Source of the DNA: Polynucleobacter brandtiae
Lineage (GTDB): Bacteria; Pseudomonadota; Gammaproteobacteria; Burkholderiales; Burkholderiaceae
Direction: 5' to 3'
Length of the DNA: 64,000 bases
Assembly (NCBI RefSeq): GCF_002797575.1
Contig: NZ_PGTX01000003.1
Location: 124,001-188,000 of the forward strand
Program-made: the position numbers and the translations under genes
Part shown: positions 52,860 to 62,085 of the stretch, in pieces
How the letters are laid out: every line of letters starts with the position of its first letter
Numbering within the stretch: position 1 is the stretch's first letter
The notes under the pieces: model-generated
What the model was told of the DNA's origin: nothing
What the model saw: only the letters and a program-made list of their open reading frames with translations
Database searches by the model: none

Positions 52860-53172
52860 CAGTAGCTCCTAACTATTTTTAATGGAATAAATAACAACTT
52901 GCCGATTATGCTTTGAAAAAATTCAAAGAAATCCGCTACTTAGGGTAATTCCTTATCAAATGGGATTAGGGGTTTTCCCCAGATGTCGTATGACTCAAGC
53001 ACTACAACATATCCCTTAAACCACTGAAGTGCACCGAATTCGGGCAACAAAACTTAATTTAATGGGGCATTTGGCACTAATGCAGGGCATTCACTATCAA
53101 CTGGGTGTGATTAAGCAATCAAAACAAGCTAGTCTGAGTTGGTATTCAATATAACTATCAAAGGAGCACGAA
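52860..53172. other. 313-bp divergent intergenic region between two MFS genes
   Basis: No gene is seen here. It contains a 7-bp inverted repeat CTTTGAA-N4-TTCAAAG at 52911-52928, about 50 bp upstream of the MHS transporter start, which could be an operator, and a ribosome binding site AGGAG 7 bases before the OFA transporter ATG. I could not place promoters on either strand with confidence. Confidence 0.5.
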
Positions 53173-54447
53173 ATGAGAACAGCAACAGCAATAGATAAAC
53201 CGGGGGCTAGTAGTAGTCCACTCAATTCCAAGTGGGTCCAATTAGCATTAGGCATTGTTTGCATGATGGCAATTTCTAGCCCTCAGTATGTTTGGGCTTT
53301 ATTAACCAAACCGATTTTGGCGCAACTAGGCGTTAGTCTGACTCAGCTTCAAGTGACCTTCTCGATATTGATTGTTCTACAGACCTTTTTCTCCCCCTTC
53401 CAGGGCTACTTAGTCGATAAGTTTGGTCCTCGTTTACTGCTGTCTATTGGCACAATTTTGACCGGATTGAGTTGGGTACTTTCGGCTAATGTGGTTGACG
53501 TGACTCACCTCTACCTAACTTATGGCGTTTTGGGTGGCCTGGGCACCGGTATTGTGTACATCGGAGTTGTCGGACTGATGGTGAAATGGTTCCCTAAAAA
53601 TCGGGGCTTTGCGGTAGGTATGGTTGCTGCAGGCTACGGTATTGGAGCGCTTCTCACCACATTCCCAATCTCGAATAGCTTGGCAGCATCGGGCTATCAA
53701 CAAACCCTCACTGTATTTGGATACTTGATTGGTATTGTTGGTTTATTGGCAGCCCAAGGTATTCGTGCACCGCGTGCAGATCGTACGCAAACTGCTGAGC
53801 AAACTGCCAGTGCATCCTCTGGTGTATCACCTAAAACAATGCTGAAGACCCCTGTTTTCTGGGTGATGTTCTTAATGTTCTCAATGATGTCTACCTCCGG
53901 CCTAATGGTGATCTCTCAAATGGGTGCCTTTGCTAAAGACTTTGGTGTTGCAACCATGTTGGTTTGGGGTATGGCTGCATTACCTTTAGCTCTGACGATC
54001 GACCGCATTACTAATGGCCTGACCCGTCCACTTTTTGGATGGATCTCCGATCGCATCGGTCGCGAATACACGATGACGATTGCATTTGGACTAGAAGCGG
54101 TAGCCATGTTCGCCTGGGTAATGATGCGTAATGACCCACTGATGTTTGTCTTGCTTTCCGGAATTGTCTTTTTTGGTTGGGGTGAAATCTTTTCTCTCTT
54201 TCCATCCACCCTCACAGACACCTTTGGACAAAAGCATGCCACTACCAACTATGGCTTCCTATATATGGCCCAAGGTGTTGGCTCCATCATTGGCGGCCCA
54301 ATTGCAGCCTATATTCACGGCGTTACTGAAAGCTGGTTGCCAGTATTTGCCATCATGATTACTCTTGATGCTGCCGCTGCTTTACTTGCCTTCTTTGTAT
54401 TGCGTCCTATGCGGGCAGATTATCTAAAGAAAAATCCTGTGGCATAA
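53173..54447 (+). CDS. MFS transporter, oxalate:formate antiporter (OFA) family
   Basis: The 424-residue protein has 12 membrane segments and OFA-family character: SPQYVWALLTKPI in the first loop, FSPFQGYLVDKFGPRLLLSIG (shortened: QGYLVDKFGPR), GLGTGIVYIGVVGLMVKWFPKNRGFAVG (shortened: VKWFPKNRGFAVG), and RPLFGWISDRIGREYTM. Family members exchange small carboxylates; the actual substrate here is unknown. AGGAG lies 7 bases before the ATG. A terminator follows. Confidence 0.87.
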   Translation: MRTATAIDKPGASSSPLNSKWVQLALGIVCMMAISSPQYVWALLTKPILAQLGVSLTQLQVTFSILIVLQTFFSPFQGYLVDKFGPRLLLSIGTILTGLSWVLSANVVDVTHLYLTYGVLGGLGTGIVYIGVVGLMVKWFPKNRGFAVGMVAAGYGIGALLTTFPISNSLAASGYQQTLTVFGYLIGIVGLLAAQGIRAPRADRTQTAEQTASASSGVSPKTMLKTPVFWVMFLMFSMMSTSGLMVISQMGAFAKDFGVATMLVWGMAALPLALTIDRITNGLTRPLFGWISDRIGREYTMTIAFGLEAVAMFAWVMMRNDPLMFVLLSGIVFFGWGEIFSLFPSTLTDTFGQKHATTNYGFLYMAQGVGSIIGGPIAAYIHGVTESWLPVFAIMITLDAAAALLAFFVLRPMRADYLKKNPVA

Positions 54448-54470
54448 ATTATCTTGATCAAATGGGATCA

Positions 54471-54503
54471 AAAGAGCGCTCAGAGATCATGGGCGCTCTT
54501 TTT
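54471..54503 (+). terminator. Terminator after the OFA-family transporter
   Basis: A 9-bp stem AAAGAGCGC/GCGCTCTTT with a 13-base loop is followed by further T. It lies 24 bp beyond the stop. Confidence 0.82.
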
Positions 54504-54593
54504 GCTTTTATTACAAATATCCGAGACGATATACTGATGTGCTGATGTAAGTACCTTTTTATAAGAGTGCACACTTAACGAAAGAAAGAATTC

Positions 54594-56192
54594 ATGCAAC
54601 AAAAATGGGGTATTAGAGGCATGGCCGTTGCGCCGCATTCACTCGCATCTGAGTCGGCCTTAGCAGTCTTAAGGGAAGGTGGTAACGCTCTAGAGGCTAT
54701 GGTGGCAGCTGCAGCAACGATTGCTGTGGTGTACCCCCACATGAACTCTATTGGTGGCGACTCTTTCTGGGTCGTTCACTCTCCTGGCAAAGCCATGGGT
54801 GGTATTGATGCTTGCGGTGCAGCCGCTGGCCTAGCTACAAAAAATTGGTATGCCGAGCGCGGTATTACGAAGGCCATTCCGTTTCGTGGCGCCATTGCCG
54901 CTAACACTGTTGCAGGAACGATTTCCGGTTGGGGCGCTGCTCACAAACTCTCTCAGCAAGGGCTTGATGGCAAGCTACCGCTATCACGACTACTGGCTGA
55001 TGCGATTCACTATGCCCAAGCTGGCGTGCCAGTGACGTTTAGCCAGTCGAGCCTCACTGCAAAAAAGCAGCAGGAGCTCAACAATATTCCAGGCTTTGCA
55101 GAAACTTTCTTAGTCAATGGCAAAGCACCTGAAGTGGGCAGTATCTTCAAGCAAGAGCGACTTGCTAAAACACTCCGTCAGATTGCAAAAAAAGGAACGG
55201 AAGATTACTACCGCGGAGACTTAGCTGACCTTCTCGCAAAGGAGCTCACCGAAGTAGGCAGCCCACTCCGGCTCAGTGATTTACAACGTCATCAAGCCAA
55301 GCTCATTGACCCACTTGAACTCAAACACAGTATGGGTAATGTGTACAACATGACACCCCCAACGCAAGGCGTTGTATCGCTGATGATTATCGGCATTTTG
55401 GACCAACTCAATCTCAAGCGCTTTAAAGTTGATAGCGCGGAATACGTGCATCACTGCGTTGAAGCTACTAAACAAGCATTTAAGGTACGCGATCAATTTG
55501 TCACCGATCCGGCCTATATGACAAAGAATGCCCAGTCCTTCTTATCCCCCGCCTTCTTAAAGAAGCTAGCCAAGAATATTGATCCTGAAAAAGCCCTACC
55601 TTGGGGCCAAGGAAAAGGACCGGCCGATACGATTTGGATGGGTGTGATTGATGGCAATGGAAATTGTGTTTCCTTTATTCAAAGTATTTATCACGAGTTT
55701 GGCGCTGGCATCGTGCTGCCTAAGTCTGGCGTGAACTGGCAAAACCGGGGCTGCAGTTTTTCGCTTGACCCGAAAACACTCAATCACCTTGAGCCATATC
55801 GCAAGCCATTCCACACCTTAAATCCCGCAATGGCTTTATTTAAGGACGGTCGTTCTATGGTGTACGGCACGATGGGCGGCGATGGCCAACCACAAACGCA
55901 ATGTGCTGTATTTACCCGGACGGCTACTTATGGCTTAGACCCACAAGATGCCATCAGTAGACCCCGCTGGTTATTAGGTCGAACCTGGGGTCAGACCAGT
56001 GATAGTTTAAAACTGGAATCTCGATTTAGCCCTTGGGTAGCCAAAGAGCTACATGCCCTAGGGCATGAGATAGAAATGCTGGATGCTTTTGATGAAACGG
56101 TAGGTCATGCGGGTTGCATCATCCGAGACCCCTCTGGAACATTACATGGCGGCTGGGACCCTCGAAGTGATGGTGCCGTTAGCGCGTTTTAG
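54594..56192 (+). CDS. Gamma-glutamyltransferase family protein (no signal peptide)
   Basis: The 532-residue Ntn-hydrolase belongs to the gamma-glutamyltranspeptidase family. The N-terminus MAVAPHSLASESALAVLREGGNALEAMVAAAAT (shortened: ALAVLREGGNALEAMVA) and IGGDSFWVV are typical, and the putative autocleavage/nucleophile Thr346 lies in GPADTIWMGVIDGNGNCVSF. The usual Thr-Thr-His after cleavage is Thr-Ile-Trp here, so this is the divergent branch, not classical periplasmic GGT; with no signal peptide it should be cytoplasmic. An alternative is an acylase-type amidohydrolase. It overlaps the convergent UPF0126 gene by 14 bases. Confidence 0.87.
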   Translation: MQQKWGIRGMAVAPHSLASESALAVLREGGNALEAMVAAAATIAVVYPHMNSIGGDSFWVVHSPGKAMGGIDACGAAAGLATKNWYAERGITKAIPFRGAIAANTVAGTISGWGAAHKLSQQGLDGKLPLSRLLADAIHYAQAGVPVTFSQSSLTAKKQQELNNIPGFAETFLVNGKAPEVGSIFKQERLAKTLRQIAKKGTEDYYRGDLADLLAKELTEVGSPLRLSDLQRHQAKLIDPLELKHSMGNVYNMTPPTQGVVSLMIIGILDQLNLKRFKVDSAEYVHHCVEATKQAFKVRDQFVTDPAYMTKNAQSFLSPAFLKKLAKNIDPEKALPWGQGKGPADTIWMGVIDGNGNCVSFIQSIYHEFGAGIVLPKSGVNWQNRGCSFSLDPKTLNHLEPYRKPFHTLNPAMALFKDGRSMVYGTMGGDGQPQTQCAVFTRTATYGLDPQDAISRPRWLLGRTWGQTSDSLKLESRFSPWVAKELHALGHEIEMLDAFDETVGHAGCIIRDPSGTLHGGWDPRSDGAVSAF

Positions 56193-56808
56193 TAATAAAC
56201 AATTTGGGTACGCGTAGATCCCAGTAAATGGCCGCTACGCGTAAACCAAAAATAGCTAGCATGCACAGTACAGAGCCTTCGAGCGTGTACTGCGGCAAGA
56301 AGTTCAGTATCAGCACGTACAAAAGACAACCCAAAGTAACGGGAATGGCATACAACTCATGTGACATCAGCAACGTTTTTCGTCCTGCCAAAATGTCACG
56401 TAATAATCCCCCGCCAATTGCAGTCAGCACACCTAAAATTACTGGCGCTACTGGTAAGCCAAAATCCAAATTCCATACCTTGTCAGCCCCTTGAATGCCA
56501 AACAACGCTACGCCAAGACCATCGATATAGAGCATAAAGCGATAAATTTGCGGTTGCGTAAAAAACGATTCCGCTACAAAGGTAACGATGCAAGCAGCTA
56601 AAGCAACCCAGATATAGATTTGTGAAATCGACCAAAAGGCAGGTACATCCAAGATAATGTCTCGCAATGTTCCGCCACCAATAGCGGTAATCACGCCCAG
56701 TACCATGACTCCAAATAGATCGACACCGCGGTCAGCAATAGCAAGGACACCCGTAACAGCAAAAGCGACTGTAGCAATGATGCCAATCCAGAAATTAATT
56801 TGATCCAT
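56179..56808 (-). CDS. UPF0126/TRIC-family membrane protein (YicG-like)
   Basis: The 209-residue protein has seven predicted helices built as two homologous halves, each with a glycine-rich loop: GVITAIGGGTLRDIILD and GVLTAIGGGLLRDILAG. The family is linked to trimeric intracellular cation channels; some bacterial members have been associated with glycine uptake. The physiological role here is not shown by context. Its 3' end overlaps the gamma-glutamyltransferase-like gene. Confidence 0.92.
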   Translation of the reverse strand: MDQINFWIGIIATVAFAVTGVLAIADRGVDLFGVMVLGVITAIGGGTLRDIILDVPAFWSISQIYIWVALAACIVTFVAESFFTQPQIYRFMLYIDGLGVALFGIQGADKVWNLDFGLPVAPVILGVLTAIGGGLLRDILAGRKTLLMSHELYAIPVTLGCLLYVLILNFLPQYTLEGSVLCMLAIFGLRVAAIYWDLRVPKLFITKTR

Positions 56809-56902
56809 AAGGCATAGTCTAATTTACTGAAGCCAATCGATTAAAAACCATTACTCAGCCGTAGGAATAGTGAATCTTGGCCGCTCAAACGATTGGGCTG
56901 GG

Positions 56903-57427
56903 TTAAGTAATGATCTTGAGCGTCTTTTGATAACGCTGTGCATTGTGAACGTAACGCTCGGCAATATCAGCGATATCAGCAATCTGTTCTGGTGACAGCA
57001 TTTTTACCGCCTTGGCAGGCGAGCCCAAAATCATTGAGCCCTCTGGAAACTCTTTACCTTCAGTAACTAAGGCACCGGCACCCACTAAACAATTTTTACC
57101 AATCTTCGCACCGTTCAAGATCACCGCGCCAATACCGATCAGGCTTCCGTCACCAATATGGCATCCGTGCAACATCACTTGATGACCCACAGTGACCCGC
57201 TTCCCTATGATGAGAGGGAAACCGGGATCAGCATGCAAGATGGAGGCATCTTGAACATTACTACCTTCGCCAATTTGGATAAGATCGTTATCGGCCCGAA
57301 TGACTACTTTCGGCCACACACTAACGTTTGAGTGGAGCTCAACCCGACCAATCACTTCTGCGCTTTGCGCAATCCAAGCCCCCTCGGATAATTGGGGAGA
57401 TATTCCGTCTAGTTCAAATATGGCCAT
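56903..57427 (-). CDS. Gamma-carbonic anhydrase-like hexapeptide protein (YrdA/PaaY type)
   Basis: The 174-residue left-handed beta-helix protein shows hexapeptide repeats ([23 protein letters not shown] shortened: [50 protein letters not shown] shortened: [15 protein letters not shown]). The metal-ligand histidines in [16 protein letters not shown] match gamma-carbonic anhydrase folds. Activity is not certain for this subgroup. The gene lies 51 bp downstream of amt on the same strand. Confidence 0.9.
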   Translation of the reverse strand: MAIFELDGISPQLSEGAWIAQSAEVIGRVELHSNVSVWPKVVIRADNDLIQIGEGSNVQDASILHADPGFPLIIGKRVTVGHQVMLHGCHIGDGSLIGIGAVILNGAKIGKNCLVGAGALVTEGKEFPEGSMILGSPAKAVKMLSPEQIADIADIAERYVHNAQRYQKTLKIIT

Positions 57428-57478
57428 AATTGATTATAGGCAAGGAATCATGGCTCTATTTTGGACAAAGCGTCCTTG

Positions 57479-58681
57479 TTACCAGTTGGACTCACGATCT
57501 GGTGTTGATGAGATCCGATGAATACTCAGGTCTGCGCCCTCGTACTCCTCTTCTTGAGACATCCGAATGCCCATGATGGCCTTTAAGGCACCATACACAA
57601 TAAATCCACTGATTAAGGCGATACCAACACCCAGAAGGCTACCCATCAATTGCCCCGTAAAGGTGACGCCACCTAGACCACCAAGCGCTTTAGTACCAAA
57701 AATCCCTGCCGCCAAGCCACCCCACAGGCCACAAAGACCATGCAATGGCCACACGCCTAAAACATCATCAATCTTCCAGCGGTTTTGTACCAAAGTGAAC
57801 ATGTAAACAAATAGTGCGCCAGCGATTAGTCCCACTACTAATGCGCCCATTGGATGCATTAGATCAGAGCCCGCACATACCGCTACCAAACCTGCCAATG
57901 GGCCGTTGTAAGTAAAACCCGGATCATTGCGGCCAACAACCCACGCAGCTAAAGTGCCTCCCACCATAGCCATTAATGAATTCATAGCCACTAAGCCACT
58001 AATCTTGTCGATCGTTTGTGCACTCATGACATTAAAGCCAAACCAACCTACCGCTAAGATCCAGGCCCCCAATGCTAAAAAAGGGATGCTTGAGGGAGGA
58101 TGCGCTGCGATCTGACCCTCTTTGGTGTAACGACCTTGGCGCGCTCCCAGCAAGATCACTGCTGGTAGGGCAATCCAGCCACCGACTGCATGGACCACAA
58201 TAGACCCAGCAAAGTCATGAAATTCTTCACCAGTCAATGTCTTTATCCACGCCTGAATACCGTAGTGCTGATTCCAGGCAATGCCCTCAAAGAAGGGATA
58301 AACAAAACCCACTAAGAGGAAAGTGGCAATTAGTTGAGGATTAAACTTGGCACGCTCTGCGATACCACCAGAGATGATGGCCGGGATTGCGGCAGCAAAA
58401 GTCAGCAAGAAAAAGAATTTGACGAGCTCATATCCATTTTTCTGCGCAAGAAGCTCAGCACCAGAGAAGAAATCCACCCCATAAGCGATGCTGTAGCCAA
58501 TAAAGAAATAGGCAATAGTCGAAACTGCAAAATCAACCAAGATCTTTACCAGAGCATTCACTTGGTTCTTCTTACGGACAGTACCTAGTTCTAAAAATGC
58601 AAAACCAGCATGCATTGCCAGCACCATAATGGCGCCGAGCAAGATAAAAAGAACATCACTGCCTGATTTCAAAGTATCCAT
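57479..58681 (-). CDS. amt: Ammonium transporter Amt
   Basis: The 400-residue protein is an Amt/Mep/Rh channel in the inner membrane with about 11 helices. Landmarks are AMHAGFAFLELGTVRKKNQVN (shortened: HAGFAFLELGTVRKKN), the DFAGSIVVHAVGGWIALPA segment with the pore His, GWFGFNVMSA, and GLCGLWGGLAAGIFG near the end. There is no cleavable signal before the first helix and no glnK gene beside it. A NtrC-type box lies 65 bp upstream, consistent with nitrogen control. Confidence 0.94.
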   Translation of the reverse strand: MDTLKSGSDVLFILLGAIMVLAMHAGFAFLELGTVRKKNQVNALVKILVDFAVSTIAYFFIGYSIAYGVDFFSGAELLAQKNGYELVKFFFLLTFAAAIPAIISGGIAERAKFNPQLIATFLLVGFVYPFFEGIAWNQHYGIQAWIKTLTGEEFHDFAGSIVVHAVGGWIALPAVILLGARQGRYTKEGQIAAHPPSSIPFLALGAWILAVGWFGFNVMSAQTIDKISGLVAMNSLMAMVGGTLAAWVVGRNDPGFTYNGPLAGLVAVCAGSDLMHPMGALVVGLIAGALFVYMFTLVQNRWKIDDVLGVWPLHGLCGLWGGLAAGIFGTKALGGLGGVTFTGQLMGSLLGVGIALISGFIVYGALKAIMGIRMSQEEEYEGADLSIHRISSTPDRESNW

Positions 58682-58745
58682 CGAATTACTCCCTCTGTTT
58701 TTTGAATCATTATGGGGATTTTTATAGCTATCCTGAAATCAAATT

Positions 58746-58760
58746 GCACCTATTTGGTGC
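58746..58760. promoter_or_regulatory. NtrC-like binding site between amt and the Rap1a-like gene
   Basis: GCACC-N5-GGTGC is a perfect dyad matching the NtrC half-sites (GCACC...GGTGC at the same spacing). It sits 65 bp upstream of amt and 57 bp upstream of the divergent gene. No sigma-54 -24/-12 element was found before either gene, so how NtrC would act here is unclear. Confidence 0.6.
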
Positions 58761-58816
58761 TTATTAGTACAAATAAACGGGTTATTATTAGATTTAATAC
58801 ATCCAAGAGAGATCCC

Positions 58817-59179
58817 ATGAAAAAAATCTTATTCGCTTTAATCGTTTTAGGAACATTGACAGGCCTAGTGCATGCTCAAACCAAAGTACAGGTGCTAAGC
58901 ACTCAAGAATTGGTCACCACCTGCAAACTACCCGCAAGCCCAGAGTCTCGCAGCTTTTGTGTTGGATACACCACTGCAATTTACGATACTTACCTTGCAA
59001 CACGTCATCCCCAGCGAGCAAAACCTTATATTTGTGTAAAACAACCTGCACCATCGCGCGATGAAGTCGTTGCTGATTTTGTGACGTTTGCGCAAACAAA
59101 CCAACAGACATCAGATAAGCCTGCTGCCGGTGTCTTCTTAGGATTTTTAGCATCACGCTTTCCTTGTGCCAGAAAATAA
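58817..59179 (+). CDS. Rap1a/Tai-like secreted protein
   Basis: The 120-residue precursor has a signal peptide (MKKILFALIVLGTLTGLVHA) and a mature part with paired cysteines and the spacing of the Rap1a/Tai immunity domain: VTTCKLPASPESRSFCVGYT, then KPYICVKQPAPSRDEVVADF and FLGFLASRFPC. In Serratia such proteins protect against type VI amidase effectors, but many are free-standing; no T6SS or effector gene is nearby. The frame opens at 58712, but the ATG at 58817 gives the signal peptide and follows a GAGAG site. Confidence 0.8.
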   Translation: MKKILFALIVLGTLTGLVHAQTKVQVLSTQELVTTCKLPASPESRSFCVGYTTAIYDTYLATRHPQRAKPYICVKQPAPSRDEVVADFVTFAQTNQQTSDKPAAGVFLGFLASRFPCARK

Positions 59180-59229
59180 TCTTTGGCAAATGAACTAACC
59201 AACTTATAAAGACAAAAGGATCCGTTAAT

Positions 59230-59517
59230 ATGAAAAAATTAATCTTAATGACATCAGTCATCCTAGCAATGACCGCATGCTCCAACATGAACAATACAGA
59301 ACAGCGCACATTATCAGGCGCAGGTATTGGTGCAGCAGCTGGTGCAGTAGGTACCGCTATATTTCATGGCAACCCAATCTGGGGAGCAGTAGGCGGCGCG
59401 GCAGTCGGTGCAGCATCAGGCTATGTATACGATGCTTACAAAAAAGAACAGGCTTCTGAATACAACTCTGGCTATAACGCTGGCAAAAATAACAAACCAG
59501 CTCAAGCACCAAACTAA
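59230..59517 (+). CDS. Glycine-zipper lipoprotein
   Basis: The 95-residue precursor has a lipoprotein signal (LMTSVILAMTAC with the lipobox Cys) and a glycine-zipper segment GAGIGAAAGAVGTAIFHGNP then GAVGGAAVGAASGYVYDAY, typical of membrane-spanning YMGG/2TM zipper lipoproteins in the outer membrane. It lies 50 bp after the Rap1a-like gene on the same strand and ends before a terminator. Confidence 0.87.
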   Translation: MKKLILMTSVILAMTACSNMNNTEQRTLSGAGIGAAAGAVGTAIFHGNPIWGAVGGAAVGAASGYVYDAYKKEQASEYNSGYNAGKNNKPAQAPN

Positions 59518-59558
59518 AAAACAGAGCTGTACTGATTAATATTTAAGGCCTCAAAACA

Positions 59559-59596
59559 AAAAACCCGACTCACCATAATAGGTAAGTCGGGTTTTT
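59559..59596. terminator. Bidirectional terminator between the glycine-zipper gene and htpG
   Basis: Arms AAAAACCCGACT and AGTCGGGTTTTT form a 12-bp stem, with a further 3 bp (ACC/GGT) above a C-A mismatch and a 6-base loop. It has A/T tracts on both sides and lies between convergent genes. Confidence 0.87.
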
Positions 59597-59612
59597 ATTT
59601 TGGACTACAGTA

Positions 59613-61514
59613 TTAAGCAAGCAATAGCTGATTAATCCGTTTGACGTAAGCAGCGGGATCATTTAACTGGCCACCTTCTGCCAACAAAGCTTGATCAAAT
59701 AAGATCTGCGTCCACTGATCAAACTGCTTATCATCAGACTTTAACTTGAGAAGCATTGGGTGCTCTGGATTAATTTCCAGAATCGGCTTTGTCTCGGGCG
59801 CTTGTTGTCCTGCAGCTTTGAGCATACGCAATAAGTTACCGGAAAGCTCATCCTCATCAGACACCAAACATGCAGGTGAATCGGTTAAGCGGAAGGTCAC
59901 GCGCACATCTTTCACCTTATCCTCCAAAACTACCTTCATCCGATCTAGCAAGTCTTTAAAACCCTTCTCAGTTTCTTCGTGCTCTTGTTTTTCTTTTTCA
60001 TCGCTTAGGCTACCTAAATCTAAACCACCCTTTGCCACTGAAGTCATCTGCCTTGCATCAAACTCCGTAAAGAATGACAGCATCCATTCATCTACGCGAT
60101 CAGTCAGTAATAAAACTTCTACTCCTTTTTTGCGGAAGATCTCTAAATGCGGACTATTTTTAGCGGCGTTAAAAGAATCGCCCGTCACGTAATAAATCTT
60201 GTCTTGACCTTCTTTCATACGAGCTACATACTCCGCCAAGGAAACGGCCTGGTCTGCAGAATCGGTATGGGTACTTGCAAAACGGAGTAACTTAGAAATC
60301 CGTTCTTTATTGGGCTGATCTTCACCAATGCCCTCTTTAAGAACCTGTCCAAACTGGGTCCAAAAAGTTCGATACTTTTCTTTTTTAAGCTCATCGTCAT
60401 TATTGGCTAAATCTTCCAACATACTGAGCACGCGCTTAGTAGAACTCTCTCGAATGACTTTGACATCACGTGACTCTTGCAAAATTTCACGAGAAACGTT
60501 TAAGGGTAGATCAACTGAGTCAATCACACCCGTCACAAAACGAAGGTACATGGGCAGTAATTGTTCCGCATCTTCCATGATGAAAACTCGCTTTACATAC
60601 AGCTTGATACCGCCACGCTTATTGCGATCCCATAAATCAAATGGTGCCCGCGTAGGAACATATAGGAGTTGAGTAAACTCACTACGACCCTCTACTCGGT
60701 TTAATGAATAGCACAGAGGGTCTTCATAGTCATGAGATAGATGTTTATAAAACTCGGTGTATTGCTCTTCTGTAATTTCTGACTTAGAGCGCGCCCACAG
60801 TGCGCTTGATTGATTAATGCTCTCCATCTCATCTTGAATGACTTGCTCTTTTTTATCATCGTCCCATGACTCCTTGTTCATCTGAATAGGTAGGGAGATG
60901 TGGTCGGAGTATTTACGAATAATCGATTTAAGCTTTTGAGTGGAAAGGAAATCATCCTCCCCTTCGCGTAAGTGCATCGTGATGGCAGTGCCGCGCTGCG
61001 CAAGATCGACATTTTCTACAGTAAATTCGCCAGAGCCATCGGACTCCCAGCGAATGCCATCCTGGGCAGGTAATCCTGCGCGACGGGTCTCAACGGTAAT
61101 ACGATCAGCCACAATAAAAGCAGAGTAAAAACCAACGCCAAACTGACCAATCAAAGCCGCATCTTTTTGCTGATCACCCGACAGCTTAGAGAAGAACTCT
61201 TTGGTGCCAGACCGCGCAATCGTACCTAGATTGGAGATCACCTCTTCACGACTCATGCCAATACCGTTATCAGCAATAGTGACGGTGCGAGCAGCTTTAT
61301 CAAAGCTCACCTTGATCTTTAGCTCGGGATCATCCCCATACCAGTCTGGATGCTCAATACCCTCAAAACGCAATTTATCAGAGGCATCAGATGCATTAGA
61401 GATTAATTCACGGAGAAAAATTTCCTTATTGGAGTACAAGGAATGAATCATGAGTTGTAAAAGCTGCTTTACTTCGGCCTGAAAGCCCAAAGTCTCTTTA
61501 TTTACTGTCGTCAT
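59613..61514 (-). CDS. htpG: Molecular chaperone HtpG (Hsp90)
   Basis: HtpG is the bacterial Hsp90. The 633-residue protein has the GHKL ATPase N-domain ([18 protein letters not shown] with the ATP-binding Asn, [14 protein letters not shown], and [11 protein letters not shown]), the middle domain ([32 protein letters not shown]) and a C-terminal dimerisation domain. A consensus sigma-32 promoter lies 38 bp upstream, so it is heat-inducible. Confidence 0.98.
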   Translation of the reverse strand: MTTVNKETLGFQAEVKQLLQLMIHSLYSNKEIFLRELISNASDASDKLRFEGIEHPDWYGDDPELKIKVSFDKAARTVTIADNGIGMSREEVISNLGTIARSGTKEFFSKLSGDQQKDAALIGQFGVGFYSAFIVADRITVETRRAGLPAQDGIRWESDGSGEFTVENVDLAQRGTAITMHLREGEDDFLSTQKLKSIIRKYSDHISLPIQMNKESWDDDKKEQVIQDEMESINQSSALWARSKSEITEEQYTEFYKHLSHDYEDPLCYSLNRVEGRSEFTQLLYVPTRAPFDLWDRNKRGGIKLYVKRVFIMEDAEQLLPMYLRFVTGVIDSVDLPLNVSREILQESRDVKVIRESSTKRVLSMLEDLANNDDELKKEKYRTFWTQFGQVLKEGIGEDQPNKERISKLLRFASTHTDSADQAVSLAEYVARMKEGQDKIYYVTGDSFNAAKNSPHLEIFRKKGVEVLLLTDRVDEWMLSFFTEFDARQMTSVAKGGLDLGSLSDEKEKQEHEETEKGFKDLLDRMKVVLEDKVKDVRVTFRLTDSPACLVSDEDELSGNLLRMLKAAGQQAPETKPILEINPEHPMLLKLKSDDKQFDQWTQILFDQALLAEGGQLNDPAAYVKRINQLLLA

Positions 61515-61551
61515 ACGAATACCCTTTTAATCAATAAACTGAACTCTCATT

Positions 61552-61579
61552 ACATGGGGGCTGCTAAGGCAATTTCAAG
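61552..61579 (-). promoter_or_regulatory. htpG: Sigma-32 heat-shock promoter of htpG
   Basis: On the minus strand CTTGAAA (61573-61579), a 13-bp spacer and CCCCATGT (61552-61559) match the sigma-32 consensus CTTGAAA-N11-16-CCCCATnT. The -10 ends 38 bp before the htpG ATG. Confidence 0.92.
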
Positions 61580-61602
61580 ACCCGGCTTAAAATCTGAATA
61601 GC

Positions 61603-62004
61603 CTAGGGCTTTGGCTGCTTCTGCGCTACCGGTAATTCAGCCTTTTTCCAGGCACCAAAACCACCCTCTAGGTGACAAATACCAGGAAACCCCATTTTTT
61701 GAAGGGTTTGGGCAGCTAAAGCAGAGCGCCAAGCAGAGGCGCAATAGAGCACTAGGCGTTTACCTCCACCAAAAATAGGCTTGTAATAAGGGCTTTCTGG
61801 ATCCACCCAAAATTCCAACATGCCGCGTGGGGCATGGATCGCGCCTGAAATCATCCCCTCACGCTCCAGCTCTCGAATATCACGAATATCTACAAAAACA
61901 GTACCTTCATCGCCCAGAATTAATTTCGCCTCTGCCAAAGAAAGCGTATCTACTTCTGCCATCGCTTGAGCAACGAGCTCTTGGTACCCTATTTTTAATT
62001 GCAT
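61603..62004 (-). CDS. Single-domain rhodanese-like protein
   Basis: The 133-residue cytoplasmic protein is one rhodanese domain: TVFVDIRDIRELEREGMISG, AIHAPRGMLEF, and the catalytic loop LYCASAWRSA with C88 in a C-x-x-x-x-R loop, followed by GICHLEGGFGAWKKAELPV. It could move sulfane sulfur for thiolation or detoxification; the partner is unknown. It lies upstream of htpG on the same strand, but the sigma-32 promoter in between suggests separate control. Confidence 0.9.
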   Translation of the reverse strand: MQLKIGYQELVAQAMAEVDTLSLAEAKLILGDEGTVFVDIRDIRELEREGMISGAIHAPRGMLEFWVDPESPYYKPIFGGGKRLVLYCASAWRSALAAQTLQKMGFPGICHLEGGFGAWKKAELPVAQKQPKP

Positions 62005-62085
62005 ATAAAAACTCCTTAATTAATAGCATTTTTATTTAGTTGATCTTCAATATATGGTCATCGCGAGTACTGATAACATGTCTGT

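Noticed and set aside
58682..58745. A sigma-54 promoter upstream of amt
   Set aside because: No GG-N10-GC element with the -24/-12 consensus could be found on the minus strand.
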